DNA of 64,000 nt from Bin87 sp963663945 (GCA_963663945.1 OY760687.1:3782001-3846000); one strand, 5' to 3'. Shown: positions 44,282 to 53,886, numbered from the stretch's first letter. Notes: a model not told the origin generated them from the letters alone. Numbers and translations: made by a program.

Positions 44282-45886
44282 ATGCCCGTTGACGCCATCA
44301 GCCTGGAAGTCTTCAAGAACATGTTCATCTCCGTTTCCGAGGAGATGGGCGTGGCTTTGCAGCGCACCAGCTACTCCACCAACATGAAGGAGCGGCAGGA
44401 CTTCTCCTGCGCGCTGTTCAATCCCGCCGCCGAGATGGTGGCGCAGGCTGCCCACCAGCCGGTGCACCTGGGAGCCATGCCGGCCTCGGTGCAGGCGGCG
44501 TTGCAGACCTTCCCGCGTGGGTTGCGTCCCGGCGACATCGTCATCCTGAACGACCCCTACATGGGCGGCTCCCACCTGCCTGACATAACGCTGGTTGCGC
44601 CGGCGTACATTGACGGAGACGATGGCAAGCGGCTTATCGGCTACGTGAGCAACCGGGGGCACCACTCCGACGTGGGCGGCATGGCTCCCGGGTCCATGCC
44701 CCTGTCCACCGAGCTTTACCAGGAGGGGATGATCATCCCGCCCCTGAAGCTGTCCCGGGGCGGGCGCATTAACCAGGAAGTCATTGCCCTCATCTGCCGC
44801 AACTCCCGCACGCCCGAGGATCGGCAGGGCGACCTGGCCGCGCAGATCGCGTCCATCCGCGTGGGCGACAAGCGTCTGACCGAAATCGCCGAGCGGTACG
44901 GGCTGGACGAGACCCTCGAGCACATGGACGCGCTGCTGGACTATTCCGAGCGTCTGACCCGTCGGCGCATCACCGAAATACCCGACGGCACCTACAACGT
45001 GACCGACTACATGGACGACGACGGTCTCACCGAAGAGCCGGTGCGCATCTCGGTGGCGGTGACCGTGGACGGCGACCGGATGAAGATCGACTTCACCGGC
45101 ACCGCCGACCAGCGTCCCGGCTGCATCAACGCTCCGCGAGCGGTGACGGTGTCCGCCAGCCTGTACGTCGTGCGCTGCGTCGTGGGCGATGAGGCGCCAG
45201 CCAACCAGGGGTGCCTGCGGCCGGTGGAGGTCATCACGCCTCGGGGGAGCCTGGTGGACCCGCTGCCCCAGCGCGGCGTGGCCGGCGGCAACGTGGAGAC
45301 CTCCCAGCGCATCACCGACGTTCTCCTGGCGGCCATGAGCCAGGCCCTGCCCGACCGTATTCCGGCGTCCTCGCAGGGCACCATGAACAACATGATCATC
45401 GGCGGGCACGACATCTCCCGCGACAAGCCCTACGTCTATTACGAGACCATCGGCGGCGGTATGGGCGCGCGGCCCGACAAGGACGGCGTGTCCGGCATCC
45501 ACACCCACATGACCAACACCATGAACACCCCCGTGGAGGCGCTGGAGTTCGCGTTCCCGCTGCGACTGCGCCGTTATGCGCTGCGGCGTGGCTCCGGCGG
45601 CGACGGCCTGCACAAGGGTGGCGACGGCCTGATCCGGGACGTTGAGTTCCTCAGTCCCGCCCGCGTCACCGTGTTGTCCGAACGGCGGCGGTACGCCCCG
45701 CCCGGCTACCACGGCGGCCACGACGGCGAGCACGGCGAGAACCTGCTGATGAAGGGCGGCTACGAAGAGGTCCACTTGGCCGGCAAGGAGACCCTGGACG
45801 TCGAGGCCGGCGACGTGCTGAGCATCCGCACGCCCGGCGGCGGCGGCTGGGGCGCGCCGACGCACGACCACGGACACCACCACTGA
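44282..45886 (+). CDS. hyuB: Hydantoinase B / oxoprolinase beta subunit
   Basis: A 534-residue HyuB-type subunit. Family landmarks are PAAEMVAQAAHQPVHLGA, DIVILNDPYMGGSHLPDITL, GNVETSQRITDVLLAAM and GGGMGARPDKDGVSG, and the His-rich C-terminal tail HDHGHHH. With HyuA it forms an ATP-dependent cyclic-amide hydrolase. The gap to hyuA is filled by LmbE and protease genes. AGGAGCG precedes the ATG at 44282. Confidence 0.93.
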   Translation: MPVDAISLEVFKNMFISVSEEMGVALQRTSYSTNMKERQDFSCALFNPAAEMVAQAAHQPVHLGAMPASVQAALQTFPRGLRPGDIVILNDPYMGGSHLPDITLVAPAYIDGDDGKRLIGYVSNRGHHSDVGGMAPGSMPLSTELYQEGMIIPPLKLSRGGRINQEVIALICRNSRTPEDRQGDLAAQIASIRVGDKRLTEIAERYGLDETLEHMDALLDYSERLTRRRITEIPDGTYNVTDYMDDDGLTEEPVRISVAVTVDGDRMKIDFTGTADQRPGCINAPRAVTVSASLYVVRCVVGDEAPANQGCLRPVEVITPRGSLVDPLPQRGVAGGNVETSQRITDVLLAAMSQALPDRIPASSQGTMNNMIIGGHDISRDKPYVYYETIGGGMGARPDKDGVSGIHTHMTNTMNTPVEALEFAFPLRLRRYALRRGSGGDGLHKGGDGLIRDVEFLSPARVTVLSERRRYAPPGYHGGHDGEHGENLLMKGGYEEVHLAGKETLDVEAGDVLSIRTPGGGGWGAPTHDHGHHH

Positions 45887-45970
45887 CTTTGCATGGATGA
45901 ACAGAATGGGCAAGGATCGAACCATTGACTGATCAATCCCGTTTATCTTGTGCATCCATGCCATATAACC

Positions 45971-46675
45971 ATGCCTGACGTTTCGGATGTTGACAGCATT
46001 GACCAGGTGCAGGAGCGGGTTGTCGCCTGCCGCGCCTGCCCGCGTCTGGTCGAGTGGCGGGAGGAGACCGCGCGGGTCAAGCGCCGGATGTACCGCGAGG
46101 AGGATTACTGGGGCCGGCCTCTCGCGGCCTTTGGGGATCCCGACGCTCGCCTGCTCATCGTCGGACTGGCGCCGGCGGCCCACGGCGGCAACCGCACGGG
46201 GCGGATGTTCACGGGCGACCGCAGCGGCGACTGGTTGTTTGGCGCGCTGCACCGGGCCGGTTTCGCCAACCAGCCCGAATCCACTCAACCCGGTGACGGC
46301 CTGGAACTCCGGAGGGCGCTGATCACCGCTGCCTGCCGCTGTGCGCCGCCGGCGAACAAGCCGACGCGAGAGGAATTGGCCAACTGTCAGCCATACATCG
46401 TCCGGGAGATCGAATTGCTGCCGAATCTGCGCGCCGTGGTTGCCCTGGGTAGGATCGCCTTCGATGCCTTCCTGCGCTCCTACGCCGCCGCCGGACGCAC
46501 GCCGCCGGAACGCAAGCCGCCGTTTGGACACGACGTGGCGACCCTATTGCCCGACGGGGGCCCGCTGCTGATTGCCTGCTACCATCCCAGCCAGCAGAAC
46601 ACCCAGACCGGCCGGCTCACCGAGCCCATGCTGGACTCAGTGTTCGCCCGGGCGTGGGATGCCTGCGGGTTCTGA
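45971..46675 (+). CDS. Uracil-DNA glycosylase, family 5 (UDGb)-like
   Basis: A 234-residue UDG of the Fe-S type. The active segment LAPAAHGGNRTGRMFTGDRS and the late CYHPSQQNTQTGRL match thermophile-type family 5 enzymes. Four Cys suited to an iron-sulfur cluster are in CRACPR and CRCAPP. It removes uracil, and often hypoxanthine, from DNA. The ATG at 45971 is chosen over a GTG at 45950; no strong ribosome site is seen for either. It stands alone, 84 bases after hyuB. Confidence 0.88.
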   Translation: MPDVSDVDSIDQVQERVVACRACPRLVEWREETARVKRRMYREEDYWGRPLAAFGDPDARLLIVGLAPAAHGGNRTGRMFTGDRSGDWLFGALHRAGFANQPESTQPGDGLELRRALITAACRCAPPANKPTREELANCQPYIVREIELLPNLRAVVALGRIAFDAFLRSYAAAGRTPPERKPPFGHDVATLLPDGGPLLIACYHPSQQNTQTGRLTEPMLDSVFARAWDACGF

Positions 46676-46832
46676 TCTCGATTCGCCAGCGTTCGACGGT
46701 GTAGGTAACGCGACTTCTCGTAGGTCGTGCCGGTTTTACACCCCGACACCTAGCGGGTATCATGCCTGCACCATCCAGCATTCCCGCCGGCCTCGCTGAT
46801 GTCGGCAATTTCCGCGCCCCAAGGAGGCCGTC

Positions 46833-48032
46833 ATGAGAGGAGTAGCCATCGTTTCCCCGGTCCGCACCGCCGTCGGCAATTTCGGTGGAGCGTTGCGCGA
46901 CATTCCCGCCGCGGAGTTGGCATCCACGGTGATTCAGGCCGCGCTGGAACGCAGCGGCGTGGACCCGGCCCGGGTCGATGACGTGATCCTGGGTCACGGC
47001 TACCCGTCCGGCGAAAACCCCGCCATCGGACGCCTGGCCAGCCTCAAGGCGGGCTTGCCCATCGAGGTGCCCGGCTATCAGCTGGACCGCCGCTGCTCCT
47101 CGGGTCTGCAGGCCATCCTCAACGCCTCCATGCTGATCCAGACCGAGAACGCCGACGTGGTCATCGCCGGCGGCGCCGAGAGCATGAGCAGCGCAGAGTT
47201 CTACAGCAACGAGTCCCGTTGGGGCGCCCGCTTTGGCTCGGTGACCTTCCACGACCGGCTGGCCCGCGCTCGCGTCACCATCGCGCCGGACGAGCGGTTT
47301 GGCCCCATCCCCGGCGGCATGGTTGAGACGGCGGAGAACCTGGCCCGCGAGTATGAAATTCCTCGCGAGGAACAGGACGAGTACTCGCTGCGCAGCCACC
47401 AGCGCGCCGTGGCCGCCCGCGACTCGGGCAAGTTTGCCGACGAGATCGTGCCGGTGAGCATTCCGCAGCGTCGCGGCGATCCCAAGATCTTCGACGCCGA
47501 CGAGGGCCCTCGCGGCGACACCACGATGGAAGTGCTGGGCCGATTGCGTCCAGTCATGCGCGACGGCGTGGTTACGGCCGGCAACGCCAGCAGCCAGAAC
47601 GACGCGGCTTCCGTCTGCCTGGTGGTGGCCGAGGACAAGCTGGAAGAGCTGGGCCTGGAACCCATGGCGTTCCTGCGCGGCTGGGCCGTCACCGGTTGCC
47701 ATCCCGCCACCATGGGCATCGGCCCGGTGCCGGCGGTGAACAAGGTCATGGACAAGATCGGCATGACCTTGGGCGACATGGACATCATCGAGCTGAACGA
47801 GGCCTTCGCGGCTCAGGTTCTGGCCGTGCTGCGCGAGTGGCAGTTGCCCCACGAGGACAACCTGAACGTCAACGGCTCCGGCATCTCCCTGGGCCATCCC
47901 ATCGCGGCCACCGGCGCCCGGATCCTCACCACCATGCTCCACGAGATGCAGAGGCAGGATGCCCAGTGGGGCCTCGAGACCATGTGCGTGGGCGGCGGCC
48001 AGGGAGTGGCGGCGGTTTTCGAGCGGAAGTAG
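46833..48032 (+). CDS. Acetyl-CoA acetyltransferase (thiolase)
   Basis: A 399-residue thiolase. The nucleophile Cys88 is in DRRCSSGLQAI; the C-terminal catalytic residues are His in GISLGHPIAATGAR and Cys in MCVGGGQGVAAVF. The direction may be biosynthetic (acetoacetyl-CoA formation) or degradative. GGAGGCCGTC precedes the ATG. Downstream genes (Uma2, GMC oxidoreductase) run the same way but are probably separate. Confidence 0.95.
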   Translation: MRGVAIVSPVRTAVGNFGGALRDIPAAELASTVIQAALERSGVDPARVDDVILGHGYPSGENPAIGRLASLKAGLPIEVPGYQLDRRCSSGLQAILNASMLIQTENADVVIAGGAESMSSAEFYSNESRWGARFGSVTFHDRLARARVTIAPDERFGPIPGGMVETAENLAREYEIPREEQDEYSLRSHQRAVAARDSGKFADEIVPVSIPQRRGDPKIFDADEGPRGDTTMEVLGRLRPVMRDGVVTAGNASSQNDAASVCLVVAEDKLEELGLEPMAFLRGWAVTGCHPATMGIGPVPAVNKVMDKIGMTLGDMDIIELNEAFAAQVLAVLREWQLPHEDNLNVNGSGISLGHPIAATGARILTTMLHEMQRQDAQWGLETMCVGGGQGVAAVFERK

Positions 48033-48069
48033 GCAGTCCTCGCTGTTCGGTTGCGGCGAGAGGCGAATG

Positions 48070-48777
48070 ATGGCTACGCGACGGTATGCCACCAGGAACA
48101 CGGGAGATGTCCGCAGGACATCTCCCAAGCCTCCGCTGCCCGACCCGCCCAAAACGCAGGATATGCAACAATACAACCACTACCATCGGGCGGCTATCGG
48201 CAACACTGTCTATCGGCACTTTGCTAGTCAGCCCGACGTTCTGGTGAGTGGCGAAGGCTACCTCTGCTTCGACCGAAGTCGACCACAATCCGAATGGCGA
48301 TATCCCGACCTGGTAATCGCCTACGGCGTCGACCCCGACGCCATCTCTGAAAATAATGGCTACGAGATCAGGGATGTGGGCAAACCTCCAGACTTCGTGC
48401 TGGAAGTGGCATCGCCCAGCACTGGTCGAGCCGATTACACCGCCAAGCGAGTTGATTATGCCGCTTTTGGGGTGAGCGAATACTGGCGGTTCGACTACTC
48501 CGGTGGGCAATATCACGACTCGCCGCTGGCTGGCGACCTGCTGGTGGACGGCCGATACGAACCCATCGAGCTGATCGACGACCGTCCTGGCAAGATGTCC
48601 GGAATGCTTTCGGGCTACAGTCCGGCCCTGGATCTGTATCTGTGCTGGGACAGTGGAAACCTGCGTTTTTACGATCAAAAAACCGAAGAGTTTCTAATGG
48701 ATCCGACAGAAATGGAGGCAGCGCTCAACGAAGCCCGAGAGCGCATCCGTCAGCTTGAGGCGGAGTTGAAACGATAG
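48070..48777 (+). CDS. Uma2 family endonuclease-like protein with coiled-coil tail
   Basis: A 235-residue Uma2-type protein distinct from the one at 5100. Core residues appear as YPDLVIAYGVD, FVLEVASPSTGRADY and KRVDYAAFGVSEYWRFD. The last 30 residues form a coiled coil (EAALNEARERIRQLEAELK), a common addition in this family. Two adjacent ATGs (48067 and 48070) exist; spacing from GAGAGG favours the second. It lies 38 bases after the thiolase stop and 26 bases before the GMC gene. Confidence 0.85.
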   Translation: MATRRYATRNTGDVRRTSPKPPLPDPPKTQDMQQYNHYHRAAIGNTVYRHFASQPDVLVSGEGYLCFDRSRPQSEWRYPDLVIAYGVDPDAISENNGYEIRDVGKPPDFVLEVASPSTGRADYTAKRVDYAAFGVSEYWRFDYSGGQYHDSPLAGDLLVDGRYEPIELIDDRPGKMSGMLSGYSPALDLYLCWDSGNLRFYDQKTEEFLMDPTEMEAALNEARERIRQLEAELKR

Positions 48778-48803
48778 CCGACGATAGTCAGGAGCAAGAT
48801 TCT

Positions 48804-50399
48804 ATGGCCAGCAAACACGACATTGCCGACGTCCTCGTCATCGGGGCCGGCGCTTCCGGCGGGGCATTCACCTGGAGCCTGACCCAGGCTGGGGTCAAGG
48901 TGGTGTGTCTGGAGCAGGGCGGCTGGGTCCCGCTGAACGCGTTCCCGGTAAGCGAGCCGCAGGCGCAACTGCACTGGCAGACCGATTTCCACCCCAATCC
49001 CAACTTCCGCGGGTTGGCAGAGGACTATCCGGTCAACGAGGATGACACCCCCATCGCGCCGTACATGTACAACGCAGTGGGCGGGAGCACCATCCACTGG
49101 GGCTCCCATTTTCCCCGCTTTCACCCTTCGGACTTTCGCCTCAAGTCTCTGGATGGCGTAGCCGACGACTGGCCCATGGACTACTTCGAGCTGGAGCCGT
49201 ACTACGACCAGAACGACCGCGCCCACGGCGTCAGCGGACTACAGGGCGACACCGCCTACCCGCCCAAGCCGGCCAGACCCACGCCGCCGCTGCCCATCGG
49301 CCCGGGCGGCGAGAAACTGGCGCGAGCCTTCAATCAGTTGGGCTGGCACTGGTGGTCATCGGACAACGCCATCGCCTCGACCGCGTACGACGGCCGGCCG
49401 GCGGACGTGGGAGAGTACCTGCGCTCGCCATCCAGCAGCGACATCATCTTCTGGCCCAGCGCGCTCAAGCAGGGCGCGCGCCTCATCACCCATGCCCGGG
49501 TGCGGGAGATCCTGGTGGACGAGGCCGGCCGGGCCACCGGCGCCGCCTACTACGACCACAACGGCAACCTGCAGGCGCAGTATGCCAAGGTGGTCGTGCT
49601 GGCCTGCAACGGCGTCGGAACCTCGCGGCTCCTGCTGAACTCAAAGAGTGCGCTGTTCCCACACGGCCTGGCCAACAGCAGCGGGCAGGTGGGACGCAAC
49701 CTGATGCACCACCCCTGTGGGTACGTGATGGGCCTGTTCGATGAGGACCTGGGCCCGGACGAAGGTCCACGCGGTTCCTCCATGCTGAGCCAGGAGTTCT
49801 ACGAGACCGACGTCCGTCGCGGGTTCGTGCGCGGCTACGACATGCAGATATCCAACGTGGGTGGCGCGCCACTGCAGGTTGCGCTGGGCGGTCTGGTCGG
49901 CCAGCAGGTCGAATGGGGTGAGGGACACCACCGGGACTTCGCGGAGCGGTTCCGCCACCAGATGGGCATCGTCATCATGACCGAGGATCTGCCCGAAGAG
50001 CACAACACGGTCACGCTGGACCCGAACCTTACGGACAGCCACGGCATACCCGCGCCCAAGATCGACTACACAGTCAGCGACAACACCTGGGCCATGCTGG
50101 ACCACGGCATCGCGCGCGCCACCGAAGCGCTGCAAGCGGCCGGCGCGAAGAAGGTCGTCTCCTCCAGGCTGCGGCGCAACGCCGGCTGGCACCTGCTGGG
50201 TACGGCGCGCATGGGATCAGATCCCGACCGTTCGGTGGTGGATCGCTGGGGGCGCGCCCACGACGTGCCCAACCTGTTCATCATCGATGGCAGCATCTTC
50301 ACCACCGGCGCCTGCATCAACCCGACGACCACGATACAGGCGCTGGCGCTGCGCACCGCCGATTATCTGAAGGGGGAGGGCTCTTCCGCAATCTCCTAG
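48804..50399 (+). CDS. GMC family FAD-dependent oxidoreductase
   Basis: A 531-residue glucose-methanol-choline oxidoreductase. The FAD site is VLVIGAGASGGAFTW at the start, with YNAVGGSTIHWGSH for the isoalloxazine contact; the active His region is WHLLGTARMGSDP and the C-terminal Asn/His region INPTTTIQALALR. It oxidises an alcohol or sugar group; the physiological substrate and electron acceptor are open. AGGAGCAAG precedes the start. The neighbours share no clear pathway. Confidence 0.92.
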   Translation: MASKHDIADVLVIGAGASGGAFTWSLTQAGVKVVCLEQGGWVPLNAFPVSEPQAQLHWQTDFHPNPNFRGLAEDYPVNEDDTPIAPYMYNAVGGSTIHWGSHFPRFHPSDFRLKSLDGVADDWPMDYFELEPYYDQNDRAHGVSGLQGDTAYPPKPARPTPPLPIGPGGEKLARAFNQLGWHWWSSDNAIASTAYDGRPADVGEYLRSPSSSDIIFWPSALKQGARLITHARVREILVDEAGRATGAAYYDHNGNLQAQYAKVVVLACNGVGTSRLLLNSKSALFPHGLANSSGQVGRNLMHHPCGYVMGLFDEDLGPDEGPRGSSMLSQEFYETDVRRGFVRGYDMQISNVGGAPLQVALGGLVGQQVEWGEGHHRDFAERFRHQMGIVIMTEDLPEEHNTVTLDPNLTDSHGIPAPKIDYTVSDNTWAMLDHGIARATEALQAAGAKKVVSSRLRRNAGWHLLGTARMGSDPDRSVVDRWGRAHDVPNLFIIDGSIFTTGACINPTTTIQALALRTADYLKGEGSSAIS

Positions 50400-50410
50400 C
50401 GGTATCACAA

Positions 50411-50968
50411 ATGCAGATCACCACCGAGCGACTGGTCCTGCGGGAGTTCGGGGAAGACGACTGGCGGGCCGTGCTGGATTACCAGCGCGACCCGCTTTAT
50501 CTTCGCTACTACCAGTGGGAAGACCGTGACGAATCTGCAGTTCGAGACTTCGTGGATATGTTCCGGGACTGGCAATCGGAAATGCCAAGGCAGCGATTCC
50601 AGTTGGCCATCGTCCATCGGGAGAGTGGTGGGTTGATCGGGAACTGCGGCCTGCGGCGCAAACCGGACAACGAATGGGAGGGCGATATCGGGTACGAGCT
50701 GTCCCCGCAATATTGGGGGCACGGCTATGCGACCGAGGCAGCCCTGGCCTTGGTGGATTTCGGGTTTCGTGAGCTGGGCCTGAGGCGCATCTCATCCTGG
50801 TGCATCGCGGACAACGTGGCATCCGCCCGGGTGCTGGAACGGCTCGGGTTCCAGAAAGAAGGAAGGTTGCGACGCAACGAATTTTTCAAGGGCCGATGGT
50901 GGGATACACTATTGTATGCGTTGCTGGTGGAGGATTGGCAGTCAGTCTCTGAACCCGCCAGCAGTTGA
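50411..50968 (+). CDS. GNAT acetyltransferase (RimJ/RimL type)
   Basis: A 185-residue N-acetyltransferase. The front ITTERLVLREFGEDD and IGYELSPQYWGHGYATEA, with the acetyl-CoA pyrophosphate-binding Q/R-x-x-G-x-A-like loop, then LRRISSWCIADNVASARVLE, match RimJ/RimL-type enzymes. They acetylate protein N-termini, amino acids or drugs. It starts 11 bases after the GMC gene stop and may be cotranscribed with it. A VOC gene follows after 27 bases. Confidence 0.9.
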   Translation: MQITTERLVLREFGEDDWRAVLDYQRDPLYLRYYQWEDRDESAVRDFVDMFRDWQSEMPRQRFQLAIVHRESGGLIGNCGLRRKPDNEWEGDIGYELSPQYWGHGYATEAALALVDFGFRELGLRRISSWCIADNVASARVLERLGFQKEGRLRRNEFFKGRWWDTLLYALLVEDWQSVSEPASS

Positions 50969-50995
50969 AAATGATAATTCGCCTACGGAGGAACA

Positions 50996-51373
50996 ATGCC
51001 CAAGATCGTGCACTTTGAACTGCCCTTTGACGACGCTGACCGCGCCAACAAGTTCTACGCCGACGTGTTCGGTTGGAAGTCCAGCCAGTGGGACGGGCCG
51101 GAGGAATACTACCTTCAGGACACCGGCGGGGACGACGAGCCCTACGGCATCGGCGGCGCGTTGATTGCCCGTCAGTCGGCGGTCAATTTCGGCGGAACCC
51201 TGGTGGTAATCAACGTGGACGATCTCGATGCCTACGCCACCAAGGTGACGACGGCGGGCTGTGAAATCGTGACTCCCCGCACCGCGATCCCCGGCGTTGG
51301 CTGGTTCGTCAACTTCCGCGACACTGAGGGGAATGTGGTCGGGATGTTCATGGACGACAATAACGCGGCGTGA
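50996..51373 (+). CDS. VOC (glyoxalase/bleomycin resistance) family protein
   Basis: A 125-residue protein of the vicinal oxygen chelate fold. It starts with IVHFELPFDDADRANKFYAD and ends with GWFVNFRDTEGNVVGMF, the two conserved beta-alpha-beta segments; metal-binding His5 and a late Glu are recognisable. Members do isomerisation, dioxygenation or binding of toxins; the exact job is open. GGAGGAACA precedes the ATG. Its stop overlaps the GTG start of the next gene. Confidence 0.88.
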   Translation: MPKIVHFELPFDDADRANKFYADVFGWKSSQWDGPEEYYLQDTGGDDEPYGIGGALIARQSAVNFGGTLVVINVDDLDAYATKVTTAGCEIVTPRTAIPGVGWFVNFRDTEGNVVGMFMDDNNAA

Positions 51374-51678
51374 GCATCTTGCCGGCGCGCATCGACATAC
51401 CACGTGAGCAAATCGCCGAGATATGCCGCCGTCGTCGCGTGCGGCGGCTCGCGCTGTTCGGCTCGGTCATCCGCGACGACTTCACCCCACAGAGCGACGT
51501 GGACGTGCTGGTGGAGTTCGAACCCGGCTACGTGGACGGGTTTGGATTTTTCGACATGCGGTACGAACTGATCGACCTGTTCCATCGTGAGGTGGATCTG
51601 CATACTGCGGCATCCCTCAGCCCCTATTTCCGCCAGGAAGTGTTGGACGAAGCGGAGGAGATCTATGTCGCGCCGTGA
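51370..51678 (+). CDS. MNT-type nucleotidyltransferase (antitoxin of MNT/HEPN pair)
   Basis: A 102-residue minimal nucleotidyltransferase. The motif LFGSVIRDDFTPQSDVDVLV carries the Gly-Ser and the Asp-x-Asp metal ligands; REVDLHTAASL supplies the third acidic residue. In MNT/HEPN systems this protein modifies and blocks the HEPN RNase, in some cases by AMP transfer. Its GTG start overlaps the VOC stop by 4 bases. It overlaps the HEPN gene by 14 bases. Confidence 0.88.
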   Translation: MSILPARIDIPREQIAEICRRRRVRRLALFGSVIRDDFTPQSDVDVLVEFEPGYVDGFGFFDMRYELIDLFHREVDLHTAASLSPYFRQEVLDEAEEIYVAP

Positions 51679-52018
51679 TCCCCTGGTGGCCGTGCAACAG
51701 ATGCGCGACCACGCGCAGCGCGTTTTGACGACCATCGCGACCCGTTCTCGAGACGATCTCGATTCAGACCCTCTGCTAGAAGCGGCTCTCACGCGATGGA
51801 TGGAGGTGATCGGCGAGGCAGCCCGGCGTGTCCCTGATGACTTTCGGGCCCGTTATCCGAATGTACCGTGGCGGCAAACCACCGATTTCCGCAACGTCCT
51901 GATCCACGACTACGACACCGTAGACCTTGACGTCCTGTGGCAGATCATCCAGGAACGCTTGCCGCCGCTCGTGCGGCAACTGCAAGCCATCATCGACGAA
52001 AATATTCCGGCGAAGTAA
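51665..52018 (+). CDS. HEPN domain RNase-like toxin (DUF86)
   Basis: A 117-residue helical HEPN protein. The catalytic motif RNVLIHDYD (R-x4-H) is near the C-terminal half, preceded by EVIGEAARRVPDDFRARYP, both classic for DUF86 HEPN toxins. GAGGAG lies 5 bases before the ATG at 51665, within the MNT gene. The two overlapping genes make a complete toxin-antitoxin pair. Confidence 0.9.
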   Translation: MSRRDPLVAVQQMRDHAQRVLTTIATRSRDDLDSDPLLEAALTRWMEVIGEAARRVPDDFRARYPNVPWRQTTDFRNVLIHDYDTVDLDVLWQIIQERLPPLVRQLQAIIDENIPAK

Positions 52019-52045
52019 CTCGCCGGCGCTGAAAGGGAGAACATC

Positions 52046-52822
52046 ATGGGCCGAATGGATGGGAAGGTAGCAATTGTCAGCGGAGGCGCCCGCGGCATGG
52101 GAGCCGAAGAGGTCCGGCTGTTTGCGCGAGAGGGTGCCCGGGTTGTCTTCGGCGACATCCTGGATGACCTGGGGCAGGAGGTAGAGGCAGATTGCCGATC
52201 TGAGGGCCTCGACGTGGCCTACGCTCACCTGGACGTGACCAGCGAGGATGATTGGCAGGCCATCGTTGCGTTGGCGGAAGAACGCTATGGGAAGCTGGAC
52301 GCGCTGGTGAACAACGCCGGCATCAGCATCTCCGTTGAGGGCGGCGCGCGGAACATCTCCCTGGAAGACACCAGCGTCGAACAATGGGATCGGGTGATGG
52401 ACATCAACTCCAAGGGAGTCTTTCTGGGCACGAAGGCGGCGATTCCGGCGATGCGTCGGGCCGGGGGCGGGTCAATCATCAACATCTCGTCCATCGCCGG
52501 CATGACCGGCGCGTGGTCACGGTCGCATCCGTACAACGCATCCAAGGGCGCGGTGCGGCTGTTCACCAAGGCCACGGCCGTGCAGCACGCCCGCGAAGGC
52601 ATCCGCGCCAACTCCGTGCACCCCGGGCCAATCATGACGCCCATGAGCGCATCAACCTACGCCGATCCGGAGGTTGCGGCCGAACGCTTGGCTTTGGTGC
52701 CCCTGGGGAGGCGTGCGCATCCCATCGAGGTGGCGTATGGCGTACTGTACCTGGCCTCCGACGAAGCGTCGTTTGTGACGGGCGCGGAGCTGGTCATCGA
52801 TGGCGGGTGTATTGCCCAGTAG
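52046..52822 (+). CDS. Short-chain dehydrogenase/reductase (SDR)
   Basis: A 258-residue classical SDR. The NAD(P)-binding Gly motif is SGGARGMGAEEVRLF; NNAG is present in DALVNNAGISI; the catalytic Ser and Tyr-x3-Lys are in INISSIAGMTGAWSR and HPYNASKGAVRLF. The acidic Asp after strand 2 (VFGDILDD) suggests NAD+. It is close to the SDR genes at 61746 and 63910. AAAGGGAGAACATC precedes the ATG. Substrate open. Confidence 0.93.
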   Translation: MGRMDGKVAIVSGGARGMGAEEVRLFAREGARVVFGDILDDLGQEVEADCRSEGLDVAYAHLDVTSEDDWQAIVALAEERYGKLDALVNNAGISISVEGGARNISLEDTSVEQWDRVMDINSKGVFLGTKAAIPAMRRAGGGSIINISSIAGMTGAWSRSHPYNASKGAVRLFTKATAVQHAREGIRANSVHPGPIMTPMSASTYADPEVAAERLALVPLGRRAHPIEVAYGVLYLASDEASFVTGAELVIDGGCIAQ

Positions 52823-52887
52823 CCGGGCGGCAAGTAAGATAGCCCCGAACCAATTAATCCGACACACCATCTGCAAGGGAGAAAATT

Positions 52888-53835
52888 ATGCCTGGAACCT
52901 ATGGTCAGGGAGACTTCCAGTACACCTTCGTCGAGGATTGGCTGAAACTGCCGGACGGCATGCGCCTTCTGGAGTGCCCCGGTGTAGCGGTGGACGGCAA
53001 CGATCGCGTGTTCATCCTCACTCGCGGCGAGCACCCCATCATGGTCTTTGACAAGGACGGCAACTTTGAGCGGTCCTTCGGCCAGGGCCACTTCAGCGAC
53101 AACCGCACCCACGGTCTGTACTACAGCGCCGCGGACGACACCCTGCTGGCCGCCGACGATGGTATCCACACCATCCAGAAGTTCAGCGTCACCGGCGAGA
53201 AGCTGATGGAGATCGGCGAGAAGAACCATCCGGCGCCCCGCTGGAGCGGGCAGCCCTTCAATCGACCCACCTCTGCGGCGATTCGCCCCAGTAACGGTGA
53301 CATCTATGTCTCCGACGGGTACGGAAACTCCCGCATCCACGTGTACACCGCCGAAGGGCAGTACAAGTTCTCCTGGGGCGAGCCGGGCATCGACGCTGGC
53401 CAGTTCATCCGCCCGCACAACATCGCCTTCGACGAGGACGAGCGAGTGTACGTGGTTGACCGGGAATGCCACCGCATCCAGCTGTTTGACACCGACGGCA
53501 ACTTCACGGAGATGTGGAGCAACATCCACCGGCCGGACGCCATGGTGTACTGGGGCGGTCACATCTATGTGGGCGAGCTCAACGGCATGGGCGGCGTGGA
53601 CGACGCGCCGGGTCTGGGCCACCGCGTCACCATCTATGACCGCGACGGCAGCCGCGTCTGCGTGTTTGGCGCTCCGGAAGAGGGCGAGGGCCCTGGCCAG
53701 TTCATCGCCCCCCACGGGATCGCCGTGGACAGCACCGGGGCGGTGTACGTGTCCGAGGTTTCCTACACCATCCGCGGCAGCCACATGGACCCGCCGCGCG
53801 AGCTGCGCAGCTTCTCCAAGTACGCCAAGGCGTAA
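52888..53835 (+). CDS. NHL-repeat beta-propeller protein (amidating-lyase-like)
   Basis: A 315-residue six-bladed NHL propeller. Repeats include GVAVDGNDRVFILTRGE, NGDIYVSDGYGNSRIHVY, NIAFDEDERVYVVDRECHRI and GIAVDSTGAVYVSEV, as in peptidyl-alpha-hydroxyglycine alpha-amidating lyase-like proteins. There is no signal peptide, so it acts in the cytoplasm. GGGAGAAAATT precedes the ATG. It follows the SDR gene after 65 bases, and a REP-like hairpin lies just after its stop. Function is probably enzymatic but unassigned. Confidence 0.85.
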   Translation: MPGTYGQGDFQYTFVEDWLKLPDGMRLLECPGVAVDGNDRVFILTRGEHPIMVFDKDGNFERSFGQGHFSDNRTHGLYYSAADDTLLAADDGIHTIQKFSVTGEKLMEIGEKNHPAPRWSGQPFNRPTSAAIRPSNGDIYVSDGYGNSRIHVYTAEGQYKFSWGEPGIDAGQFIRPHNIAFDEDERVYVVDRECHRIQLFDTDGNFTEMWSNIHRPDAMVYWGGHIYVGELNGMGGVDDAPGLGHRVTIYDRDGSRVCVFGAPEEGEGPGQFIAPHGIAVDSTGAVYVSEVSYTIRGSHMDPPRELRSFSKYAKA

Positions 53836-53856
53836 ACGCCGTTTGCAGCGCTACAC

Positions 53857-53886
53857 GGTAGGGGCGAATAGTCATTCGCCTCTACC
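53857..53886. repeat. REP-like inverted repeat, copy 2
   Basis: A 13-bp inverted repeat (GGTAGGGGCGAAT / ATTCGCCTCTACC, one G-T pair) with a 4-base loop, 21 bases after a gene stop. It is nearly identical to 14556-14583. Confidence 0.7.
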
